In this document: positions 25,301 to 37,300 of the stretch, one piece after another
How the letters are laid out: the number at the start of each line of letters is the position of its first letter
How positions within the stretch are numbered: the stretch's first letter is position 1
Assembly (NCBI GenBank): GCA_028673005.1
Contig: CM054116.1
Location: forward strand, 38,914,577 to 38,978,576
DNA from: Tanypteryx hageni
Taxonomy: Eukaryota > Arthropoda > Insecta > Odonata > Petaluridae
Reading direction: 5' to 3'
Length of the DNA stretch: 64,000 nt
Position numbers and translations under genes: made by a program
Notes under the pieces: generated by a model
Told to the model about the DNA's origin: nothing
Database searches by the model: none
Seen by the model: only the letters and a program-made list of their open reading frames with translations

Positions 25301-28300
25301 TTTTAGCTGCCACAACTACACCACCTACCATCGACTATTGTAAAAGTTTTATGCTCTTTTTTATTTTCTTAATTGTTGGAGATTCGGGGCTATATTTGAG
25401 CTACGATTTGAGTTTATTTCTTTTCTTTGTAAAGTCTTTAAAATTTTCTCGCAGTTCCTTAAAATATTTATTATCATTTAACCCATTTGGATTTTGTAGA
25501 AATATTACATGTATGGAGAAAGTCATGTGGTGGCCACATAAGATTTTTCTACTATGCACTGATTGCGACAGGTCAATTGGATAAGAGAACGCCTTTCATT
25601 GTTAATACTTATTCTTGATTTTAGGTGTAACAAAATGTCTTGAAACTTGGCCTTTCATTTATCTAGCATTATATCAGACCCATCACAATTTTTGGCCATC
25701 CATATTGAACTTTGACAGTGCAAATCGTTGGTATTGATAGAAAATCACTTTTTGCAAATTAGTTGTCTGAAGACATCTGCAGATTCCGTATTAGTTAATA
25801 TAAGAAAAATTAGTATTTGCGTCAATTTTATCATTAAATCAGCCGTTGAAGGTGGTAAAACGTAAAGAAAAAAATTATGACTGATTTTTTTGCATCTTAA
25901 GTGAAGCTAAAATACTTATGCTTTGTATAAATGGTTTTCATTCATTATAGTGTATGAAATTTTTTAGCTTCCATAAATGTATATTTGTAAACTGTTAATG
26001 GTTTATGTTAAAATATTTTTGACATGAGAGCAATGGCTTATTGTTAATAAAAGCCTATTTTCAGGTTTATTAAAATGTTTGACAAAAATGTTATTTAATA
26101 ACTGTTATACATATCTCCTTGTTTAGGGATGCTCTCTTTTTCTTCTTGCTGTTAATTGATCTTACAAAAGCCACACTACTAGCTCAGTTTGCACTGAGTT
26201 CTTGTAGTCGTGCTGAAGTTCGTACAAACATTGCTCGTGGCATGGCCATGCTGGGACCAACCATTACATTGGATACTGTGGTGGAAACACTCGTGATTGG
26301 AATTGGAACTCTTTCAGGTGATTTCCTATTTATAGACAAATTTTAACAACCGAAATAGCATTAATTTATTTTCTGCTTTCTTAAAATCATGTCAATTTTT
26401 TAATTATCTGAATTTGTGCAAGTGGTACTCGTCAAATATTCAGCTTGCGCTCGGTAAGTTTGGCAATTTGTAATTGGAATGAAAGCACGATTTACACCAT
26501 TATTGTTTCCTTAAGGAACAGTTTACTGTTAACAAGAACTATGCAATATAATTAATTATAATTTTTAAAGCATAATCAATTTTCAAATGTCATTAATTTT
26601 TAATTCCACTAATAATTGAAGCATTTGAAAGTTCTTAATCTTTTCAAGAATATCGTGAATGATTGCTACATTTTAAAGTCTTATCTTAAAGATATCAGAA
26701 TTATATAAGTTTCTTGACTTTCACTTATTGTGTTATGTCATTTTGGTTTCTTTCACTTTCAAACCAATTTATACTGTTGCGTATTTATTGATTATAATCT
26801 ATATTAATGCCTAAATTTTAATTGATAATTATATTATATTCAGGCTAATGGTTTTCCTTGTTGCTATTTGTAGGAGTTAGGCGACTGGAAATTCTTTGCT
26901 GCTTTGCTTGCATGTCAGTTGTTGTCAACTACATGGTCTTCATGACTTTCTATCCAGCATGTTTATCTCTCATCCTTGAGGTATTTATCACTTGTAACAT
27001 TTTTTTAATTCAAATTTCTTGATACAAAGAAACAAATATTTAATGAAAATTTTGAAAATAATGGTGATTACTTTCTGTTATCATTTTAAAATTCTTATTT
27101 TATGTAGCAGAAAACTATTATTCTGATAATAATTATAATTGGAATTGAAAGGTACACCACTACTACTTTACTTAAATCTGGATAATTACCATTTAAAGTT
27201 TAGAAAATGTAAAATCTTTATCAGAAATTTGAAATATAATGCTTGATGTTTTTGTTTCACAGTTATCCCGAAGTACTGATGGAGAAAAACCATCTTGGCA
27301 CAACAATTCTTTAATGAGAGTGTTGAGTGAAGAAGAGCAGAAGCCTAACCCAGTTGTACAAAGGGTAAAGATCATCATGGCAGCTGGACTGATGGTGGTA
27401 CATGCTCACAGGTTAGTTGAGCATACAGGATGGAAATGCTGTCCTTTTTTTCCCTGAATGATAACTTGTTGCTCTTCCTCAATTTTCTGTAGCTCATTAA
27501 ACATAAGTTGAATATTCAGTTAACTCTGTTTTACAGCCTGTTATTCTAAGCTTAATTTATTTACAGATACATTAAAAAATTTATTTTTCAATTTTGATTT
27601 CTTTTACTGGAATGTTTACCATGCAACTTGCAGATATTTATGGTTTTAGAGTGTATTCCCAGTGTTTATAATGAGCTGAGCAAGCAAATGTGGCTGAAAC
27701 CTAGTCATCACTCCTTGAATTAGAACCTATGTTAAGTGTATATGTGCTGTTTGTGGATGGTGCTTCCACCTATAATTGTAAGCTACCTTTCCCGGAGTGT
27801 TTACCAAAAATAAACATATAGAGTTAGCTCTCCTAGTGTCGTGTTATTTTTGTTCCATTTTTGGATCACTTGCCCTCCATTTGGAAGTGAATGAAGCCAA
27901 ACAATGGGACAAAAGACCCGTATTTCCATAGAACTGTCAAATGAATGCGAGAAGGTCATGAAAGGGTGAGCGAACGAACTTCTTTTGTGTCGGCTAAGGA
28001 AAAGCTTGGTCATTCAAAAGGAAATGAATGAAAGGCCATAAGCAGTCCTAATTTTAGACCTGTCTATCCATGTTATCTAGATAAAACATTTTGCTACCAT
28101 TTGTGAATGAAGTCTCTCATGTATAAGAAATGCGAGTTTTAGAGCTGCTTATTTAGTTGGAACCTTCCTGTTGGTGAAGTTGGGTCTGGCAACTCACATT
28201 GGTTTTCTGGTTTCCTCTGTTAATTTACTTTATGGACATTTAATACTTATACAGCAGTTATGTGATATTATTTATCTGAAAATGGTGGATTACAAGTTTA

Positions 28301-31300
28301 AAAATTTTGAGTTGGATTTTGCAAAAAAATTATTTTATTAGTGACTAATACTCCTGATCTCTAATTCTGTTGGTCACGCTTAGTCAATGCTACCTTTTCC
28401 ACATAAATGTGTACACTGTAATGACATTTTCGATCCTAATATGTATATTTGCATATATAACTGATAACAAAAACTCGGAAGGCAATGAGTTTCAATCAGA
28501 GAGGAATTTGAAGTTGGTGTAGTGTCATTTTAAAAGAAATACAAATACTAAGAGAATTCATCTTGAGGAGTCTAAGTCAACTTTCCACCTCCAATCCTGC
28601 TCGCAGTCGGTGGCCATTTGGAACAGGTGAACACAGAGACATCCCAGAGGCTGAGCCTCGTTCTCCACTGGTGGCTGACCACGCAATGGCCTCCAGCAAC
28701 CGGACGGAGGATGTGGACGTCCATGTTTATATAATGAAGTAAGTGAAGTGGTGCATTGCAGAATAATGTTCACTTATATGTGAGGGAGTTGGTGCAAGAG
28801 TAAAGTTAAAAACAGGGTCACACTGCACAAATTTTATTGAATTGCACTAAAAGGAAGAATGCATCACTTTCTTAAAACTAGCACAATTTGTGAGCACAAA
28901 TTTTTGTCCACTGTTTGTGTTGCAAGATATTACTTCTGCCTGCTAGGTGCACTCACACTTTTATAAATGCATATAAATTGAGGAATTTTGGTGGAATGTT
29001 AATTTTGTATGAAGTACGTCAGGAAGGATTCAGAAATCGTGAAAATGAATTGAATCATTTATAATTTTGTTATTGTCAATTAAGAGAAAAATTAAAAGGA
29101 AAACAAAATATGTTCAGTTTAAAATATTCTTGAAATTATATTTTACGTGTTGTTGTTATAGATGTCAAAATATTTGTTTGTAACTATGACCTCCCAAAGC
29201 AAAAGCCAATAGTTGCTCTCTGCTTCTTGTTGTGCATGATATAGTTGTCAGTTTTACTCTTGGCTAATTTTGGGAACTTTTATTTTTGACCGAGTTAGAA
29301 GTAACTAAAGTTTGAGTGCTTTAAGCATGATCTCGCTGCTTCTTAAATAAGCTATAGAAGGTAAGCTTCATTTTGATTTATCTTTGTACATTATGACTTT
29401 TTAATGTATTATCTTTTGTCAGAAACTGATACCTCAAAAAAGATTCCAATTTTTGTCTTTATTAATGTTTCATTCATTAAGTTTCTGATATTCTAGCTAT
29501 GCAATGTAGGTAAAATATCAAAAATTTACTTGTTAATGTCATGTTATTTGAACATTGTAGCTTTAGGAATTAAAATTTAAAACTCCCGAACCGTAAATTA
29601 ACCCAGAGAGCACTCACACGTCAATAAGAAATAAGGAAAATTAAATTATGCTTACGACTTCAGCTACTGAAGATGGGAGCATAGCTCCCGAAATACGTAT
29701 CTAGAGATTTCCAGAGTGCTTGTGCGTGTGTGTTTTTCTTTTTCTTCTTTTTAGGATAGTTTTAGACAACAGGTCCCTGTAGGCCATCATCGTCCTGCAA
29801 ACTTGTAAGCATAATTTAATTTTCCTTATTTCTTATTGACGTGTGAGTGCTCTCTGGGTTAATTTACGGTTCAGGAGTTTTAAATTTTAATTCCAATCTG
29901 TACACCGTAGTCTCCAATTCCTTTTTTTAACATTGTAGCTTTAATTTATTTTAATACATTGTCACATCTGTGTATCTCTACAGGTGGCTTACTGTCAGTG
30001 CCGAGCATGTGGTAATTTTGATTCTTCTCCTCGCATTGGCTGTGAAGTACATTTTCTTTGAGGATAAGGAAGAACTTAAGGAACATATAATTCTTTCTGA
30101 AATGGCTGATTTAAATGAAGGATCTGACATTACTGGCTTTGAAGGAAGATTAGGTGAGAATAAAAGCATCAATTGTGCCTTTTGATTTTTACTTTATCCA
30201 TACATAGTACACCCAATCCCCAACTAACACGAATTCTACTAACATGATTTCGGTTTAACATGGTTTTTAAAATGGGGCTGGTTTTCAGCTAACACGACTG
30301 GCCGTTCAGTTTAACGTGATTTTTCTACGATCGTGGAAAGGTCTAGAAAGCGGAAACAAGTTTAGACATGTTTAATCCCCTCTTGCAGGCTGCTTAGTTG
30401 AGAGAGAGAGAGAGAGACAGAGCAATAGGGAAGCAAGAGCTATATGAGGTAAATGTAAGCATAATTTCCTGTTTGCAGTAAATGTAAGCATAATTTCCTA
30501 TTGACTTCTGTTATATAATGTGAGATATGTTCCTACTGCATAAAGTCTTCCCTCAAATACACTGTACATGTTCTTCAGAAAATTCATCATGTGAAGCAGT
30601 GCTTGAATTGGAAAATATCAGCTGCATGCTAGTAACTGGAACATTCTGATCTGATTTTTTAACAATGGAAATGCTATGGGCTTCATTTTATATCAAGTTG
30701 AACGGAGTTCTCACACGTTTCTGCCCAATTCGATCACTGTTTAGCACTACAAAAAGTTTTGACTTGTTCCACTAAGTCGGCAAATATATTCGCTTGAACG
30801 CGAGGCATAAGAGAGATCAAATTGCCGTCACATCCACTTTAACCCCAGTACCAACGTACATTATTTTGTAATTAGTGAATTTGATCTTGTTCAAAAATGA
30901 TGTTATTTTCGATTTATTTTTTACAACATTTTAACAACCGGAAAACTTCTGCCTCAACCCTCTAACACTTAGTACCATGCAAATATTTCTAGGTATAGCG
31001 AAAAATGCCACAGAATTTTCGAGTTTTGTAATATCTTAGGAAAACTATTGCAGTGATGCTATTTCATTAGATATCAAGATAATTATTTCAGGTATTGCAA
31101 AAAATTGTACACTCTTTAACATTACATGATTTTTATTTCAAATAAACAAAAAGTTTAATTATAACAACAAAAAGATTTTGCATATCCTGTTACAAAAAGT
31201 AAAATTCAAAAGTTTATAACAAAATATTTATCTTATATGCCACATAAGCCATTAAAAATAAAAAATTGTTATACCTGTATTACCTTAGAAAATCAGGAGA

Positions 31301-34300
31301 AAAAATCACATACAAATAAGAATAAATGAATGAACTGCAAACTTTTAAATGGAACTCTGTAAACAATTATTCTAAACAAAAAACTGAACATCAACAGAAA
31401 CATGTCTTACGGGGGAACAGAGGAGCCTTGACCACTACTAAAAGAATGCATTCTGCAGATTGCATACAGTATACCGTAACTTGACTCACCTCAATTTTCA
31501 TTGGCCCTCCTTGGCTCCTCCCCTTCCCAAGAATAAGTCTTGTTACGTCCCTGAGCATCAAATTAACCATTCAGCACCGGTGTTTGGCCATACAAACATC
31601 GTGCATCCCTTTCTCACATTTTATGCACACAGTGCGGAACCCCACTCTCTTCCCACCATGTGTACCTGGAGAACCACTTGCACTTGAGTCTGCCTTTCCA
31701 AGCCATTCAACTTCAATGGCCTCAGTAATGCTTGATATAAATTGAAGCCTGATCAATTTTATTCTAGTGTTGCTCTCCTTATAGATGATATAAGAATTGA
31801 GAACCATGTGAGCAATGACACCAAAAACAACATTCTTCCAAAATTTTATGGTACGCCTTTCATCCAAGTAAGAATAGGTCATCATGGTTGAAGCTTTCTA
31901 GGGTGGCGAGCTGGGTCGTATCGACAATCTCTGCCGACGTTTCAACGACTATCTCTGTCATCATAATCAGGGAACCTGAGTGCCATAAGAGGATTTCGGA
32001 GAGTTTATATACCTGCCGGTGTGCCAGATGCCTGCACCAGATTGGTTGGAATGGTTCGGCCAATGGGCATCACGCTCTTGGCCAGGGACGAAATGACGGG
32101 CATGCTGCATAAGACTTCTCCATCCGGACAAATCCGCTGTGGCTGAGCACAGCCTCACCCAGGGATACCGCATCAATTACCCAGACATAAAATTAATTTC
32201 GAGAACCTACGGGTTTTGGGATCGGATAATCAAGGAGGCTATCGAGATTCGATTAGACAACAGCACCGTCAACAGAGACACAGGCTTCGTCCTGAGCGAC
32301 GCTTGGAAGCCGGTCGTTTCATCCCTGGCCAAGAGCGTGATGCCCATTGGCCGAACCATTCCAACCAATCAGGTGCAGGCACCTGACACACTGGCAGGTA
32401 TATAAACCCTCCAAAATCCTCTCACGGCACTCAGGTTCCCCGATGATGACGACAGAGATAGTCATCGAAACGTCGGCAAAGATTGTCGATACGACCCGGC
32501 TCGCCACCCGAGAAAGCTTCACCCATCACATACACCGGGAAAGCACCAAGTCATAGGTCATCATGTCGGACATATCAATACCACCCATGTAATTATTGTA
32601 CAAATCTATAATTTGCGACCTCACAATTCCCTTTTTTTGTCCATTCCATTCCTTTTTTACTGTTGTGTTTACCGCTATTGCCTTTGTGAAAGGCAGAATT
32701 AGATTCCTCTGGGATTTTTTTCTCTGTGCCCTAAGAAAAGAATTTCATCATTTCGATAATATTTTGACTCTCCTACACCAAACTTTTCCTTCAATCCTTG
32801 GGGAATGTTCTTCCTGTTCCTTGTCAAATATGTGCAGTTCTTGTAAAGCTCATGTGCCAATTCAATGCTAGTAAAAAAGTTGTCTATAACAACATGAAAC
32901 CCTTTCATTAGATAATTCCCGATATTCAACAGATTTTTTACAATCAGCTTAGTCCATGTTCCTGAATGTCTTTCTTATCTTCTTTATTCTTTGCACCACG
33001 ATAGCAGTAGAAGGCCAGACAATAATAGTTCACTACAGCATCACATAGCATCCAGAATTTGATGCCCCATTTGTGGTGATGTTTGTTGGGCAATTGTCAG
33101 TGGCTTTTGGTCCCAGCTAGTTTCATTCCATCTATGCTAAGGTGTTCATGGGGTGTAATGGTGGCAGAATAAGCGATTGGCATGGTCAACAATAGGATGA
33201 AATTTAGCATAAGGGTCATAACTTTCGCGGCCAGGTGGGAAAAGCTTGGAATTATCTGTGACATGAAAACACTTCAGAATTAACTGGAAACTATTCCTTG
33301 ACATCATTTTGCCGAACCATGGTATGCAGTGAGAATTGTTTGCCCAGTAGGAAAAGAGTGTTGGTCTTTTCATAATTCCCATTTCTAGCAAAATAGCAAT
33401 GAATGCTTTCATCTCAATTATCGTCACCGCACGCCACTTATTCACTCTTGAACATGGCAACAATGTTTCATGAACAGCTAGGAATTGCTCCATATACCAG
33501 TTGGTTTCCTGTGTAAATATTTTCCATAAAGTTCGGGTGAAAAATAGATTGAGGTATGCGATTGGGTCAGAGTTCGGAGGTGGCACATGCTTGGGTCCAG
33601 GTATTTCAGCATAACTGAATGTTGTAGAACTTGGAGTGTCACAGCTTTCAGAGATTACCTCAGGTGGCCGAACTTCATCAGAGCCATCGTCGCTCATATC
33701 ACTGTCTTCATCACTTTCCTCTAAAACTCCTGGTTTCTTCCTCTGTATAACAATATCGCTGTCGTTAAAGTCGGAATTCGCCTGGTCTCTCCCGCACACA
33801 ACTTCCATATCTTTTGTCTCCAAATAATCATCATCGTCACTTAGCGAATTTACGTAATTTATGAAATCTTCATCAAAGTTTTCTGCCGAAGTACCTTGGG
33901 ATGCCATTTCGTGTAATATGAAGGGTAACTGATGATTTGTACGTAAACTTTTTATGATGCGCTTGTAACACTTAAACACTCACACGGCAAGAGGACAACT
34001 GATCTCTCTCTAGCATTGGAGGTCTTTGTTACCATTCTCCTAATAAGGATTCACAAACCCGTAAAAGCATACGCCCCTCTTACTCATAGGATTGCGGATG
34101 ATGACATCCCATTCCCCAAACCCGCTCAAACTGACAATAAGAGTGAATGAAGATACAATAAGACCATGAGAGAGGTCTTCCTAGCATCCCTCCATCAATG
34201 TAAACAATTCCGTTAAGTGTGAGGAATTCTCTACCAAAAAACATGCTTAAGCATTTATGTCTTATTCTAAGAAGTGCAAAGACTAGCTCTTGTTAGGAGG

Positions 34301-37300
34301 CTCTCATGTTGGTGGGCCAGATGAACATAGATGATGAAAAAACTTTTTCTGAAGATAGTATATTGGTTGCACTCGGCACCGCATAGACGAATATGCATCA
34401 CAATTAGAGCCATTTTTATCCTTTATTTGAAAATTCACAAGTTACATCAAAGAGAAGTAATAAAAGGTTTATGAAAAGAGAATCTCCTTTTTCCAGTTAT
34501 AGCAAAATTATATACCATCCATAGCTATTATGATTAGTTATTACGAATTTAGCAATGGTCTATGCATGAGCCGATATATTGGCCTGCATCACTCTTTGCC
34601 CAAGAATAAAAGCCTGTGGCACTAAGAGGGTTAATAACAAGAATGGTGTTCCAGTGCAGTCTGTCCAATTCGAGCACTGATGGCAAGTAATTATTCTAAA
34701 CACCCATGTATTAGTGTTGTTCTTCACACAACTTGATGTCGTAGTCACGTAACCCTCTATTTGATCATAGGTGGTGAAAATAAATGAAAATATCATAAAT
34801 GTTAACAATGGTATTCAATACATAGTTATATATTAAAATAGTATGTGGCAAGTGAAATAACAATTTTGGTGAGTTAATATTAAATAATTTTTATTTGTTT
34901 ACATAGCATTAGAAGTTTTGATTCCTTTCAAGAAAAGAACAAAGATTTTTAATATCATGACTGTTCTAAGATTTCTTCAACTCAGAACGATAAAGAGCAA
35001 TTATTCATACTGTATTATTATTATTAATAATATTATCATAATTTCTTCTTCTGTTGCTTGTTTTCTTTACCAAATTTGTTCCGAAAAAATAACATCTTTT
35101 ACAAAACTTAAAGATTTTCGTTCGTACAACGACGCACTGGACAAAATCTTTTTTTCATAACTTCTAAATTTCATAAAACGGGACAAAGTAGATCGATGTC
35201 GACCTCTATAGTTATAATAAAGGAGTAAAATTAAAAATATGTCAATCAGGTTAGGATGCTGGAACATATCCCCACTTACATTATTTCTTATGAGAAATTC
35301 CTGCCTGACTAACAGGATTTCACCTTACATGAAATTTTTTTAAGAACACATCTATCGTGTTAGTCGGGGACTGGGTGTCTAGAGCAGGGGTGCGCAAACT
35401 TTTCATGCTGCGCCCCAATTTCTGTTCAAAATACAAACTTGGGCCCCCTACCATGGCTGGCGAGATTTTTATCAAGATTTGGTATTTGGGAGGGGTTTTA
35501 TGTCGATGATAATTTTGAGAATTAGTATGTTACAAAAAATGGTATGTTTTATTAAAACTGAAAATAACAAAATAATTCAAGATAAATACACAAAATGAAC
35601 ATTCTAATAGGAATAAAATCAAATATCACTAAATTAATGAAATTATACAGCAATATGAATACAAAAATAAATATCACATTTTAAAATAACAATAAGAAAA
35701 GCACAAAAAAAAAGAAAAATAACACTTGATTTTTGTATGAATAGATTTAATTCAATGGAATCTGTGGGCTTGTCTCTTACTGGCAATTTCCTCCAGTCTC
35801 GGCTTAATTGATGAAATCGCCACTCTCAATTCTGATTCATGGCGTTCTTACTGACAATTATTTTATTAAATTTATTTGTAAAACAATAAAGAATAAATCC
35901 ACCGGTTTAGAACTAAACATTGCACATTTCAATAGACGTATTCACATGACGGCCTTCGTTCGACAACGTACTGCGGTGTAGTGCAATAACACGCACTGTA
36001 AACAAAGTCACGGTCATGCTGAATAGAGTGAGGGGATTCCCAGCATGTTACTCTCGTAAATACGAAAGATTACAGAAATATAACATTGCAAACAAAAAAG
36101 ATATATGAAATATAAAAAAAGAACTAAATTTTCTTACAGTTAAAATTAAATCGTGACTATAATCGCACCCTCGCATCATTTGATGCGCCCCCAAATGGGG
36201 GCGCGCCCCCTAGTTTGCGCACCCCTGGTCTAGAGGAAAGTATTGTTTTCATGAAAAAAATCAATTTCGAGATTTCAACGAAAATACACGTTTTGAGGTC
36301 CCCTGAACATGTCTTGACCATTTTCTCGATGTCTGTCTGTGTGTGCAGTGGCATAACTATAGGGTGGCATGGGTAGCCAAATGTCATGGGTCCGGGAGAG
36401 GCTTGGGGGGGGGCCTCAATTTGTTTTATTGGGGGAAGGAGGGCCATAGATAATATTTTGCCCCTATGCTCATAGTTATGCCAGTGTATGTATATGATAT
36501 GTACTAATTTTGTAGGTGCTCGAACTCAAAAACTATTAATCAAATAATTGCAAAATTTTATATTTGACACTTTTATTAAAGGGACAAGATGGGAATAATT
36601 TTGAAATGAGAAAAAAGTCGGCTTTGACCGGGAATCGAACCCAGGTCTTTCACTTGCCGGGCGGATATTCTACCACTGAACTATCGTAGAAGATCAATTT
36701 TCTCATTTCTGAACGCGGATGTTTTCTTCGATTCCCGGTCATAGCCGACTCTTTTCTTGTTTCAAAATTATTCCCAACTTTACAGCTTATGCCTGTCTGC
36801 ATAGGATCTTTGGATCACTTTATTCCATCAATTTCTTGCTTGGCAATCTCACCATTTGAGAGGGAGGAGTTTTTTTTATGTATCTCTTTGAGGACATCCG
36901 TTGTGGCAGTTTGATACTAGCTTGGCTAGTTCCGTCCCAACCAAGAAAACATCCGCGTTCAGAAATGAGATAATTTTTAGCTATTTTATAATTTTGCAAA
37001 GCTACAGTTTACAAATGAATGGATAGAATTACTATTTTAACTTTCTCCATGTGTAGTATAGGAGAGTATTGTATTTGTGAAAAAAATTGTTTTAGAGATT
37101 TCAACCAAAATATGTTTTGAGGTTCCCTGAACACGTTTTGACCATTTTCTTGATGTCTGTGTATGTGATAGGAATTTTGTGGGTGCTCTAACTCAAAAAC
37201 TATTAATCAGATCAACATAAAATTTTATATTTGGCATCTTTATTAAAGGAAACAGTTGATAAGTTTATAGTTAAAATCGGTCAACCAGAAGTGGGTGTTT

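Larger units (their letters stand above)
30958..34630 (-). mobile_element. piggyBac (PGBD4-like) transposon, interrupted
   Basis: Ends are ACCCTCTAACACTTAGTACC at left and, inverted, ACCCTCTTAGTGCC at right. TTAA follows the right end (34631-34634) and a decayed TCAA precedes the left (30954-30957). It contains a piggyBac transposase on the minus strand and a later Penelope-like insertion. Confidence 0.85.
30210..35377. mobile_element. TA-flanked DNA element (pogo/Tigger-like ends), outer layer of a nest
   Basis: The left end CACCCAATCCCCAACTAACA and the inverted right end CACCCAGTCCCCGACTAACA are diverged terminal repeats. TA precedes the left end. The interior is non-coding apart from the nested piggyBac; without it the element is about 1.5 kb. 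Superfamily is inferred only from end structure. Confidence 0.65.

Noticed and set aside
36623..36690. tRNA gene on the minus strand
   Set aside because: A and B boxes are good but the acceptor stem does not pair and the anticodon stem is weak; it is tRNA-derived repeat sequence.
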